64,000 nt of DNA, from the NCBI GenBank assembly GCA_021186555.1, contig JAJKFL010000013.1, forward strand, positions 13,385,243-13,449,242. Direction: 5' to 3'. The notes below the pieces were generated by a model. The model saw only the letters and a program-made list of their open reading frames with translations, did no database searches and was not told the origin of the DNA. The position numbers and the translations under genes were made by a program. Shown one piece after another: positions 48,222 to 61,000 of this stretch. The first letter of the stretch is position 1, and each line of letters starts with the position of its first letter. The stretch is from Reticulitermes speratus (lineage: Eukaryota; Arthropoda; Insecta; Blattodea; Rhinotermitidae).

Positions 48222-50300
48222 ATGCTTGAAGTCTAAATCTTTGAGTCTCTATACTGCGTCACTGCAGCCCGCGTAATTAATACCGTCACTGTCTCTATCC
48301 AATTCACTTTAATCAGCTTTAATCTCTCCCTCTTATATCGGCGAGGGAAATCTAAGTAGCTACAGAAGTCGTTGGACACCATTTTACGGCTTAAAATTTA
48401 CGACCTTCCATTTCACGCGGCTTACACGTAACTTGTGAGATTGATATAGTGTCACGTAATATTTTACGATACCAAAGCATGTGTATTTCGAAATAACACC
48501 GAACAAATATTAACCTGTCAAGTCTGAGTATCATGGCTGCCATGCAACAGCGGAAGTTATACACCAGACTTAAAGAGAAATCTCCGCATGACATAATGAT
48601 AGCAAAGCAGTAGGTCTACCCCTTGTCAAGCAGGAAGTTAACTGCCCTCTTCTAGACCTCGGGTTACATAATCACTACGGAGAACAGTTACGCCAGTGTG
48701 ACATTTACTATTTGTGCTCTCCCGAAAGCTCAATTTCTTCTTCTTTGTATCCGTCATATTTACCGAAATAATGAAACTGCTAATTTATTATGTGAATCTT
48801 ATGTAATTTTACTTCTATTGTAACTGCCTAGGCGCCGCGATGCGATTTTGTAAAGCACAAAACGTTTGTAATAGAGGGTAGCCAGTGCCGACGAGACAAG
48901 GGGGGGGGGGGGGAAAGTCGGTACAAACTACCGGGGGGCTGGCGGTCCGGAAGGGGGCCCGGGGCCCAAATATGTTTTATTTCTTGTCTTTCTCTTTATT
49001 TGTCGATTTTACAAATTGACCCTTTGAGACCAAGTCCAAGTCACTCTGCCACTGACAGCCAGTCTTTCCGATTTAGCGTACATATTTTTACAAGGTCCAC
49101 CCTTCCTTGGGGGGGGGGGGAGGAGGGGGGGGGCAAAAAAATTTTTCACCGCGTCTCGAACCCGTTCTCCGCGGCCCTGAATGTAGACATATATTGTTTT
49201 TGGTAAAAAAAAAATTCCGAGGTGGTCATATGACAACAGATGTAAACATAAAAATTGAAAACCCTTACTTTGGAAAGAAGTCGTGTGCCATCATGCGCAT
49301 GTCTGCACCTAATTTCATATACACCCGAAATATTAAATCTAGTAGATGTTTTACGTTGTACAGTTTGCCCCTTAAATTATTATCAGCCTTGAATGCTATT
49401 CTTATATTAGTATCCTGGAGCAATCTGGTTAATTATTTTATCCTGTACCAAAATAGGTGAATATTATACATTTTTCTCTCATCATTTCTCGCCTTAGAAT
49501 TTTATTTAAAATATGTGATATGCTTAGATTTAAACCTTCATATTTAAATATTTAAACACTTCTTCATATAAGCAATCTTTCTTGCCATTCCTTTCCTGCA
49601 GTTCATCTCATTCGAAGGAAATTTTGTAACATACGTAGCGTATAACGAAAATGAACCCTAGAACTGACCACAGTTAATTCATTCTTGCATTTCGCAAAAA
49701 TAAGTTTTCTGCCTGATGAATGCAAACATAGCACACTTCTACCCATACTGGCCTACATATAACAAATATCAGGAGTCTGTAGAATGTAACGTCATATATA
49801 AACAAGAACTGAAACCGTACTTACCAAATACACGTCATCAGAACGGCTGCAAATGCGTGGGGTACCATCAGAGGTTCATGACCGCGTCACTATGACACAA
49901 GACAGCAATTCGCCACTCCAAATGAAAGGAACAGATACGCAGGAGAGATAAATGGAAGGATAAAAGATATTGCCACTTTTCGTGCGTATTTATTTACATA
50001 CTTATACATACAGAAACGTAGAACAGAAGAGAAAGTCCAATATTGAAGGATTGCGCGGCTCTTCAACCAAGAACGAGTAGACAGGCTCTGCTCTAAGCGA
50101 ATTCCTGAGCAGTGATTTATTGATTACGTTTTTAAGTTTCTCAGTAATGTCAGAGAGAAACATGGCCACTTCTGTCACAGCAGTTTTTATCCTGAGTTTT
50201 CGATGACGTGTGCAGAAAGGTGGATTCTACCTCAAAGTGCAAGTATTGAATGAAGGCGCTCTTACTAGAGCGGTATAATTTATAGAATTACTAAACACGC
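48222..50300. other. No gene seen; G-rich runs at 48900-48913 and 49109-49133
   Basis: Two poly-G tracts with further GGGGG clusters (48940-48968) could form quadruplexes. Other sequence is unassigned. Confidence 0.5.
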
Positions 50301-50355
50301 ACAGATTTTTAACAGAAACTTTATGAACGTGTGTGTGTGTTATATATATATATAT

Positions 50356-50661
50356 GGGGCACGCGGTGGCGCAGTTGGTTGAGGCACTGCGCTACAAACC
50401 GGAACGTCGCGGGTTCGATTCCCGATGGTGTCATTGGAATTTTTCATTGACATAATCGTTTCGGTCGCACTATGGCCCTGAGGTCGACTCAGCCTCTAAC
50501 AGAAATGAGTACCAGGAATATTTCCTGGGGGGTAAAGGCGGCCGGTGCGTAGGGCTGACAACCTTACCACCTTCATGTGCCGATTGTCTAGAAATCTGGG
50601 AGCCTCAACCTCCTGGAACCCTTAGGGCCTGTCCAGGCCTGTAATGGGATTGCTTTACCTT
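50356..50661 (+). mobile_element. SINE B, full length, inside a TA/TG microsatellite
   Basis: The best preserved SINE B: head GGGGCACGCGGTGGCGCAGT, box B GGGTTCGATTCCC, body intact, tail CTTTACCTTT. TG and TA repeats lie on both sides, so the insertion split a microsatellite. Confidence 0.92.
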
Positions 50662-50776
50662 TTATATATATACATATATATGCATATACGTATTGCGTGT
50701 GTGTGTGTGTGTGTTTTAACGAGATAATCAACACTAGAAGTATTACACTGCACAGATACATCAGAGGTGGCCGGTA

Positions 50777-51045
50777 CACAGTTGTCGGTATAGCGAGTCA
50801 CTAGAGGCTGGACGGTCCGGGGTTCGAACCTAAGTGGGGGCGAGATTTTCCGTACCCTTCCAGATCGACCCTGGGGCCCACCCAACCTCCTGCACAATGG
50901 GTATCGGGGCTCCTTCCAGGGGGTAAAGTGGCGGTGACATGGAGTTGACAACCCACCCCCATCTGTCGCCGAGATAGGAATGACTAGAGATACACCTGTA
51001 CTCCTCTGTTCCTTCATGGCATGTTACGGCGAGACCTTTGCCTTC
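50777..51045 (+). mobile_element. SINE A, full length
   Basis: Head GTCGGTATAGCGAGTCACTA, box B GGGGTTCGAACC, body with CAGGGGGTAAAGTGGCGG, tail GACCTTTGCCTT. Confidence 0.85.
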
Positions 51046-51094
51046 ACAGAGACATTCGTTATTTTTATTTTTTTGTTGCTGCATATGCGCCATG

Positions 51095-51613
51095 CAAAAA
51101 CAGCATTCAACAAGAAGAAAAATCTTTTCACCAGCAAACTGGAATTAAATTTAAGGAAGAAACTAGTAAAGTGCTACATTTGGAGCATAGCTTTGTATGG
51201 TGCTGAAACGTGGACACTTCGGAAAGTAGATCAGAAGTATCTGGAAAGTTTTGAGATGTGGTGCTGGAGAAGAATGGAGAAGATCAGTTGGACCGATCGT
51301 GTGAGAAATGAAGAAGTATTACACAGAGTCAAGGAGGAGAGGAATATCCTACATACAATAAAAAGAAGAAAGGCTAACTGGATTGGTCACATCTTGCGTA
51401 GAAACTGCCTTCTGAAACACGTGATTGAAGGAAAGTTAGAAGGAAGGATAGAAATGACGGGACGACGAGGGAGAAGACGTAAGCAGCTACTGGATGACCT
51501 TAAGGAAAAGAAAAGATACTGGAAATTGAAAGAGGAAGCACTAGATCGCACCCTGTGGAGAACTCGCTTTGGAAGAGGGCTACGGACCTGTCGTAAGACA
51601 GACTACAGAATGA
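51095..51613 (+). mobile_element. Compact LINE, young 5'-truncated copy R2
   Basis: An exact 12-bp target duplication ATATGCGCCATG lies at 51083-51094 and 51614-51625. The open frame encodes the RT C-terminus: [60 protein letters not shown]. Near the end one extra base (about 51577) shifts the frame; without it the protein would finish VVRQTTE as in R1. The family's TGA stop is then the last triplet of the element (51611-51613), so there is essentially no 3' UTR. Confidence 0.92.
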
Positions 51614-51625
51614 ATATGCGCCATG

Positions 51626-53033
51626 TTGAAAAATGTTTGAAATAAAATTTCCTAAAACTTAAAAAAGCGTAGCTCTCAATAAAAGGCTACAAAAGAAATT
51701 ATAAATTAAAATACACAAATACGACATACAAATAATGTCTCTGGAATAAAACAACTGTGAAGAAGGGATCCTGGAAGTCCGAAGAAAAGTTGGAAACACG
51801 ACAGCACCTAAAGCGTTCAGTAACGCGCGAAATAATGTGGTTAGGTACCAGTGGGTTATTTAGCATGTAGAACAGGTAGGCGATGGTGAGATATTAAATG
51901 AGATCAGTACTGTATTTGGTATCTCGCACCAGCATACTCTATTATGATTAATACGCCGATTGGCGGAAATCTAACGGCATTAAGCTGAGCTGTATAAAGC
52001 AAAGTTATACTGCATATGTGAGGACGAAAATTAAATTCCACTCAGCAATTTAATATGCAGTTTCTACATCACATTTAATCAAAAGTAGTTGATTCGTAAG
52101 AAGAAACGTTCGAGCGGAAGCGACCAACATACATTCACTTCAGTGGAGAAAGTTACGAAGTACGAAACAGCATATTGGACGCAACTTTCTGTACACTCTG
52201 TGGCTGGGTTATGTCATAACACACTACAGATCCAGTTCTACCTATCTTCAGTGCTCTAGTGGGCCTGCGCAGATCTCTCCAGGCAGGAAATTAGGAACGA
52301 GTTTTTACACTCAGAATACTATAAACTTTCTCCATTAATATCCTCCAGTCCATCCTTTCTCCTTTCATTTTTTTAGTAGACAGATATAATAATTGAGGTC
52401 ATGACACGTTGCGTAAGGCTGGACGCTCTTACACCACATAAAATAATTACATATTATATGAAAAATCTTACGCAGCCTTAAAAATTATGTAGCTAAATTG
52501 AAACGTACAAGCTGGCACGGATTTATGTTACATTCGTTTGCTGATTCTTATGTCCTGCAGTCAGTAAAGTAGAATAATTAGGAAATGAATACGCACACAA
52601 AGTAGCTTCGATGCATCATCGTGTTCAAACTGTTGAAAATATAGATGGGTTTGAGCATATAGACTTTCAAATTTGGATTTTTAATATCTGACGGATAGGG
52701 GAATTACTGGCATTGGTTCTACAAAAATGATCTGTTCTTATTCTTTCTACCTGTTTTTCCATTCTGTACAACATCGAAATCGATGCGAAGTATGCCCAAC
52801 AATTTACAAATATGATAACTTTTAGAAAGTTTATTATGAATTGAGATAAAATGAATAAACCGTCTTGACAAAATTAGAGACACAAACTAACTTTCTTTAA
52901 ATTTTTAGTTAATTTTTATTTTTAAAATTACACAATTATTATTTGTTTTGCACACAGAAACATCGTAACTGCTGAAATTTCAAAATAATACAATTCTGTT
53001 TAAAGTGGCACATCCTCGTTGCTTCATTAAATA
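51626..53033. other. No gene seen
   Basis: Unassigned. GTGGCACATCCTCGTT at about 53005 is shared with the flank of foldback F2. Confidence 0.4.
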
Positions 53034-53108
53034 CAAATGAATGTCGCAATCAGTCAACACAATCTTGCTGAAAATAATTTTGTGTTGACTGATTGCGACA
53101 TTCATTTG
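53034..53108. repeat. 29-bp perfect hairpin (foldback remnant F5)
   Basis: Arms 53034-53062 and 53080-53108 are exact reverse complements (core GTCGCAATCAGTCAACACAA) around a 17-base loop. The loop holds CTGAAAA rather than a hammerhead box. The left context links it to F2. Confidence 0.85.
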
Positions 53109-54479
53109 AATAGAGTTCTGATTGCTGCTATTAGAACACTGCATATAAACTTACTTTTGTTGAATATTGTGAGACATTAAAAGAATGCTATTTGCCAATT
53201 TTGTAGGTGTTCTCTGAAACAGAATAATTTGCGATTCAAAATTACTTCCAAATAAAAACAATACTAATAAGAAACTACCTGGTTTATGTCAACAATTTTA
53301 ATGCAGTGTGCTTCCCTTTCGGAACCCTATTACCGAACTTCATATGCATCTTGGTCCAGAATTCATTCACAGACATAATTACCACTAGCGTTAGTTCACT
53401 GTTTTCTATGAAAGCCAGTATGCATAACATACATTTAAGGGTCACTCTATCTTTATTTGTTTCATTACTTTGATAAAGCAAATTGCTGTATCAGCTTCTG
53501 AGAATATTTTGCACGAAATGAGGAATATTAACATAGGTGTGAACAGTGAATTGGACGGGATATGACAGGAAGCTGCCATAGCTTATAGTAAGCTTCTATC
53601 CTGGTATTATACATAACATGTTTTTTAAATTAAACTTATAGGGTCACTTTGTAAAAAGAGAATTGAGTAAGTTTATAGTTTTTTAGTTTATACAAAAAGG
53701 ATAAACAGCTTTAATATAAAATATAATTTTACAGCTGTATTTTATTATATAACTATGGATTAAGAAACAATGGATTATGAAACTAAAGAAATAAATATTA
53801 TTAAAAAGCCTTACCCTTTAATAAAATCGAGATATAAATAGAATTTACTTACACGAATCAAATGAAGTTTTGTGTGTTGCGCATTGGTAGTGATATTGAG
53901 GCAGCTTGAGATGCTGTTAGACACACTTAACTGCACGCAGAGCCTCTCATAATAGTCTAAAGAAGGCTTGCTTTCAAGCTGTAAAACCTACAGGCTAATA
54001 GCTTTCTGATAATCCTCTATCTGTGCTCTTGACAGCTGTCCTAGTAGAAAAATAAAACTGATATATGACGAGTTTCACTAATCTTGTACTCAGATGCTTT
54101 TATAACTTGCAAGAAATATAGCTGCGTGAATAACAACGTGAAAGCAAGCAACTCTTTTTAACATCGTAATTGTTTCGAATTGAGAAGAACACAAAAGAAG
54201 AAGACTAGTAAGGATCATAAAATTAGTAAATGCACGATTACAACCCTGGGGTTGTCAATCGCGTCACGTGCTGCGGTGGAATATACCACAGCGGATACGT
54301 TCCTAGAGCAAGGTCAGACGCTCCTTTACACCTGTCTATCGACCCAAAGAATTGTAAACGTAAAGGTCGGTCGCTGCCTTCACTGAGTAATAAAGGTCAT
54401 GTCTAAAACCCCGCAGCTAGGCGGCAGCAATTCATGGCCTTGCAGGAGAAACAGATACCTGTGTTATGGTAGTTATAAT
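53109..54479. other. No gene seen; upstream flank of the reductase gene
   Basis: AT-rich. No promoter motif could be assigned with confidence. Confidence 0.35.
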
Positions 54480-54673
54480 TCGAATAGAAGTGGGCTGGAT
54501 GGACGGACCATCGGATTGATGGATGGATGGACAGATACATAGATAGATAGATAGACAGACAGAGAAAGAGTCGGACGGATAGAGAGCTGGACAGACACAC
54601 AGATAGACAGAGAGACAGGCAGACATGACGAAGCTAATAGTCACTTTTAGCAGTTTTGCGAACGTGCCTAAAA
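54480..54673 (+). repeat. GATA/GACA microsatellite joined to the right end of element Z
   Basis: GGAT, GATA and GACA words at 54500-54620 run into ACATGACGAAGCTAATAGTC and TTTTGCGAACGTGCC, the right end of Z. The GGACAGACAGAC motif inside Z probably seeded the expansion. Confidence 0.75.
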
Positions 54674-54814
54674 ATGGGCGTTTGGCTTCCATTCAAACAG
54701 CATATTTCGTAAATCAGCCACATAGCGTGCTGTTCGTCAGTTTAACTAAAAATAATTCCATATAGGCCAAACGAAGCTGATAAAGTATGTCGTGCGTATG
54801 TTGTAGTATCAGAC

Positions 54815-55023
54815 ATGGAATGCATCGGGGACAGAGGTACCGAGATCCAGGAGTTCTACCGGGGCGCCAACGTGCTGGTTACAGGAGGAACTGGATTCAT
54901 GGGCAAAGTACTGGTGGAGAAACTGCTGCGGTCCTGCCCACACTCAGCAACGTCTACTTGCTGGTCCGTAGCAAGAAGGGCAAGGACTCAGAAACGCGTC
55001 TCGATGAGATATTGGATGATCCG
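54815..55023 (+). CDS. Reductase exon 1 (NADPH-binding motif; one-base frame break)
   Basis: Codes for residues 1-70. Frame +2 gives [20 protein letters not shown] through EKLLRSCP; the following [20 protein letters not shown] and LDEILDDP is one frame over. Homologues have a continuous SCP[10 protein letters not shown], so one base is missing at about 54938-54940. This is either a read or assembly error, a null allele, or an early pseudogene. The donor is CCG/GTAAGC, phase 0. Confidence 0.9.
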
Positions 55024-58000
55024 GTAAGCAGACATCACCATTCGTTTACCTTCGTGCAAATTTGTAGGCTATCAAAGTTCCTTACATCAACGTACCAACG
55101 CAGCAGAGCGTAGAATTCTTCTGTTTGGAGCTATTTTGAAAATTAAATTGTCTTTCATAACTTGCATTTGAAATACTTCTAACTGCAGATGGGTAAAAGG
55201 GTTAAACCAAACGAAACTGCAATTAAATGTAGGTACATTTTTCTGTGTTTGGCAAAATAATAAAAGAGTTTAGGCGCGTCTGTAAAAGGGTTAATGTTAG
55301 CTTTGTCGTGACCATCTGTCTCCTCGCATGTATCACAGAAACTCCTAATATCCAGTTTTTTCGTGAAATTTCGTATTTCGGACTTTTACTGCAATTTGTT
55401 GCCGCATTCCTACTTTAGTTAAGACTGGCCAGAATATCAAATACCTTAAATACTTCCGTTATCTCTTGTCATGACTTTTCTTCAAAATAGATACAGAGTA
55501 TGTCTTCTCTGAGGTACGCCCTGATTCAAAAGAAAACGTTTTATAATTGAGACAGGTTTCGCTATATGTGACGTACGAGCTGAGCTTGAAGAAAGAGTTA
55601 CGCTATATGTGACGTACGAGCTGAGCTTGAGAAGAAAGAGTTGCGCTATATGTGACGTACGAGCTGAGTCTGAAGAAAGAGTTGCGCATTGGCCATCTAG
55701 CTTGATCAAATGTAAATTTCGAGCGTCGAACTCAAAAATTACAAACCAACAAAATGCACTATATTTTCACTTTTTATTCTTTAACCCCGGGGTTAAAGAA
55801 TAAAAAGTGAAAACATAGTGAATTTCGTTGGTGTGTAATTTGTGAGTTGTTAAAAAATGCACGGTGAAGATAATATAAAATTCGAGCGTCGAAGTGTAAG
55901 GTTTAACGCTTGTACGCCTCACTGCTAACGATATCTCGATAATGATCTATTGCAACTCTGATGCTAAGATGCAGATAAATCTTATAGCGTGCTTTAAAAT
56001 ACTCGTTTTACTGAAAACGTTTTACGAATTTAACGTCTATGCAAACAGCAGAGCGAAAGAGTCAGAAGTGTTACGCTCTGCGGACATTTCCCAAACTGTA
56101 AACTCTGTGTTATGAATTTCAGCTCTTCGGGAAGCTGAAAGATCAAATGCCCAAGTTTCGCCACAAAATAATAATCGTAAACGGAGACTGCAGTCTACCT
56201 GGCTTGGGACTCGAAGCGTCAGATCGCCGCCTGCTTATAGAAGATATCAGCCATGTATTCCACGGGGCCGCCACTGTACGTTTCGACGAGAATTTGCGCT
56301 CTGCAGTGGCTACCAATGTCGTGGGAACAAGAAGTGTGCTTGAACTCTCCCGAGAAATGAAGAAATTAAAGGTGCGTAGCAACATAATGCCACTATTAAA
56401 ATTAGAGGAAGTATTTAGCTCTGGCTTGATTACAAATAATTGTGTGTTAAAACGGATAGTTCTAAAATTTTGTGACGTAAGTGTGTTATGGTAACATACA
56501 ACGAACATTTCCCACTGTCTTCCCTTCGTTTACAAGAAACTGTTTCAGTATCTATGATTCAGAAACGATATGCTTTGAAACAAAGACGAGGAGATGGACA
56601 ATGTTCATACATATGTCGGTTTACGTAATGTTATGTCGATTGCATGGTTCTTTTAATTAACATCCTGAAGAGCCGAACTTTATCTTATTTCGGTCTTGTC
56701 ACCCGGCTGTTGGGGACATGGGACTTTCCCACGTGTTCATGGAAGAAATGACGTTAAAAACGAAAAAGTTGTCCCTGTGCGCGCCAACAAGTACTATGGG
56801 GAAGGGGAGGAACAGTTCTGCGTATTTTTGATCAATACAATAGACGGAAATGATGGAATTATGTGTCACGTGGCATGTACGTATCCAAACACTTTAACGA
56901 TACAAAACTGCCGCTAACTTCTCCTATGGAGACTTTCCAAAACCTTCGCCAACATAAGAATTTTAATTCATGTTTTACCTCAAGAACTCACACGCGCTGG
57001 TTAACAGCGCCGTTCTTTTACGCAGAATATTGGTTCAACGAGACGTGAAATGTAAAACTCCACAATGTAATTCTAAGGTCCTCACAGTTTGGTAAAAGTA
57101 AAGCTGTTCCGTTATAGACCTGGAGAGGCCCTTAGGGCTCCAGGAGGTTGAGGCTCCCAGAATTTATAGACAATCTGCATATGAAGGTGGTACGGTTGTC
57201 AGTCTACGTACCGGCCGCCTCTACCCCAAGATATATCCCCGGTACTCATTTCTGTTACAGGCTCGCAACTGGGTAGCCTCCATATATTCATACTTTCCGC
57301 AGTCTGTCTTACACGACAGGTCCACAGCCTTTTCCAAAGCGAGTCCTCCATGAAGTGCGATCTTGTTCTTCCTCTTTCAATTACCAGTATCCTCTCGTTT
57401 CCTTAGGGCCATCCAGCAGCTGCTGACGTCGTATTCCTCGTCTTCCCAGCCCTTCTACCTTTCCTTCAATAACGTGTTTTAGAAGGCAGTTCCTACGCAA
57501 GATGTGACCAACCCAGTCAGCCTTCCTTCTTTTTATTGTATGTAGGATATTCCTTTCCTCACTGACGTCTCCATATGCCTCGGATAATGAGCATAGTTTT
57601 ATCGTCAGTTGGCCTTGATCTGCAGTATTCTGACCAGGGGCTAGTCGTTAAACACAAAATGTCGAATGGTGAACTGAGAATAATTCGTAAAGAGGTATTT
57701 TTGTGCACTGCGCACTGTGATTGCTGCGTGGTAGGAAATGAAAGTTAAATAATTTACATTAATTTTAGTCTTCAAATGTTGAGTACGGTACTTTCTATTT
57801 CTTACACTTAAACGTTCTTGTCTTCTCCCTCCTTTCAGGTTGTGATCCACGTTTCTACAGTGTACTGTAACTGCCATCTGGAGGAGATTGATGAGAAGTT
57901 CTACACTTACCCGCTCACACATCGAAACCTGTGCACTGTTGTCGATGGCGTCAACGATGAAATGCTGGAAGCAATTACCCCGTAGTAAGTTCTAATTTGT

Positions 58001-61000
58001 ACTCCAAGAGATACGAAGAAAGTATCACGAAGAGAGAGACGAATCCTGTGACATTAAAACGGCCTTTGTACTGAAACATATCCCGTATTTTAACATTGCA
58101 CATTTTACTTGAACTGTGCAAAGGAAACGAGACAAACTACGGCGTAGATAGTAAGACTGTTATTCTCATAATGTTTGGCTTAAAAAAAAGAGTTCATTTT
58201 AATATCCAACAGCCTTTCTACACCGTACAAACAGTCATCCTCGCCACTATGTTCCCCTAATCTCCATATTTTAGGGTCTGTTAATTTCGCTGCCAGGTAT
58301 ACGCGTTTAAAACTATTCATATTTGTTGTTACCGGTCGCCCCTTTTATGCAGATCACGACAATCGCCCCCACAGAAGGAAAATAATTGTCTTCTTCTTCT
58401 CATCCCGCACGTATCCGACCTCCATTTGATTTTTCCATCTTTTCTTTGTAGTATAAATCCTCTCGTTCTATGGGATATTATCTGGCTAATAAGATCGTAA
58501 CACTCCTCTCCTTTGTGCATTCATCTGGATGTGCTTGCCATTTCTCTTCCAGTTTTTCCACGACTTTATTTTAAATAGTACATTTACTTGATCCCTAACG
58601 TCGTTATTTCTTATTGGATGATATTTCCAGACAGTCTGTGAGATAGTAAGACAGACGGAGACGGTGTCTTAAATAACGATGCTGTCACGCCGGTAAAAAC
58701 GAAGTACGATTATGGAGCATTGGTGGAACGGCACTGAAAAGGGAACACTGAAGTACTTGGGAAAAAACCTCTCCTAGTGTCACTTTGTCAACCACAATTC
58801 CCACGTGGATTGGGGTAAATAATGATTAAATATATGGTGGAAGCCGTCTCTGAGAATCGAATAAGTGGCATCGAGTACGTGACTAGTTAATCGCAAGACG
58901 GTTTATTTACAGTGCTTCTCATATACTGCTGATCACTGTGTTGGAATATTAAGGAAGATAGACTAGACGAGGATAAAGGACGTTGAAAGAGCTTTTCGTT
59001 TAACGAATCAATTGCAAAAGTCTGCCACATTCCACACTATTAACATACACTCCTGCAACAACCTGTTTACACTTCATGCAATGAACAAGTTCCGGCTAAT
59101 TTCCCGCTGCTGTAAGGAAAGAATGTAGTTAGCTGAACGGGAAGCAAGCCAAATGGATATAATGCTGTATAAGCTGCTAGTGTAAAGTAACGTACATAAC
59201 TGTTCTAGACTGAAGGACTTGCTCGAGGCAGGCCCTACATTTTGACTTATTATACGAAGATAAACAAAGCTGAATAAACAAAAACGCATGCGAAGAGAAT
59301 ATTCAAGTGCTTTTAGAATGAGTAAACTGTGTCATGGTGGGCAGTTTGGCCACGTTTCGGAGGTCTTAACTCTATCTCACCGTATTCCTCCTATTTTCAT
59401 CACATTTTTCTTTCAATACAGAGACTGTAGCGATCTCACTGTTATCAGGAACGAAGGCAATGGCAAAGCTGTCCCGCTGGCTAAGTAATACACTCGTGTT
59501 AAGAAAGCGAATACTCGGACAGCAGGTAAAGCCTTATTCTTAACCACCGCACTACATGGAGGTGAGTAACCAGGTTCAAAATCAGGCCGCTTTTACCCCG
59601 GGAATGAAGGTACCATTACCTGTTGAATAGAAGGCTTGGTATGCCTCAGAAGTAGTCTGAACTTCTTGAGCAAATTAACAATCCTTGACTCTATCACGAA
59701 TCGAACCCCTTTCTTTCACCTCGTAGTTACTCACTGGATGAGCTGTCTCGGGTAAAAGCTTCAGTAGATGGCCATGTAGACTGAATATTTCCAGTACCAA
59801 TGTTAGGAATAAGAGGCAAATATTGTCAGTGCACTCGATTATGAGCCAACATATTTGTTTCGTATCTCATTTAACGACATTTACGCAGCTGAATATATAA
59901 GTATGCGTGGAATAAGAGCATGATTGTGAAAACAATTAAGAAATGTTTGGAAATAAGTGATCGAGGAATATTCCATGGAATTTTGAATGACTGAGAAAAA
60001 AAATAAATTGCCTGATTTACGTGATACAGCCTTTGGCCGGGAAAACTACACGGGACTTTCAAAATCAAAACAAGAATGAAAATCACTAGACCGAAATGCT
60101 TATGTAATTTCAGATGTCTCTTGCTTGCAGTTTGCTGGACAAGTGGCCTAACACCTATGCTTTCACGAAAGCGATTGCTGAGGATTCAGTAAGAGATCAA
60201 GGGGTTGGTCTCCCCATAGGAGTTTTCAGACCATCTATAGGTTAGTAAGCCAGTATGCTTCTCTTATGGTAGTAAAGAAAATAAGTTTATACGAATAATT
60301 TCGCAAGTACAGAACCTGAACTGACTGTCCCCAGCGCTGAAGCAAAATCTTGGCGGCCACAAATTTAGAGATGGTCGAGATGTGGAAAGAGTTGTGGCAA
60401 GATGGTTGGTAACAAAGGATACTGACCTCCGTTAAGAGGGGATAAAAAAGATCGTCCCACGATATTATCAGCGCCGCAATTGTGGCTGGGACTGTATAGA
60501 AAAATGCTGGGATAGCAGTAAAATTAAGTCTGGACTCATCTTATTAGAGGTAAAAATAAAGAACCCAAAATATTAATATTTTCATTTTCATTTATATATT
60601 CATGTCAAAATTGTGGGTACGATTAGTGGTTTCTGATGTTGTCGTCGTAGTTGTGGGTACTATTAATAAGTTCTAATGTTGCTGTCACAGTTCTGGGTAC
60701 GATTAATGAGTTCTGATATTTGTGTCACAGTTCTGGGTACGATTAATGAGTTCTGATATTTGTGTCACAGTTCTGGGTACGATTAATGAGTTCTGATATT
60801 TGTGTCACAGTTCTGGGTACGATTAATGAGTTCTGATATTTCTGTCACAGTTCTTGGTATGATTAATGAGTTACGATGTTGCTGTCACAGTTGTGGCTAC
60901 GATTAATGAGTACTGGTGATGCTGTCACAGTTGTGGGCACACGCAATGAGCCGATAAGCGGTTGGATCGACAACATGTATGGGCCGACTGGGGTGTTCGT

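Larger units (their letters stand above)
55024..56122 (+). other. Intron 1 of the reductase gene
   Basis: Contains a 41-43-bp three-unit minisatellite and a 116-bp palindrome, listed separately. No transposon with coding content recognised. Confidence 0.8.

Noticed and set aside
54787-55113. Alternative start for the reductase in the frame beginning at 54787
   Set aside because: That frame matches the family only after the frame break; the N-terminal [16 protein letters not shown] is in the frame from 54815.
60611-60930. Regular 40-bp repeats resembling a CRISPR array
   Set aside because: There are no variable spacers, the units abut directly and end at a eukaryotic splice acceptor, and the setting is an insect intron.
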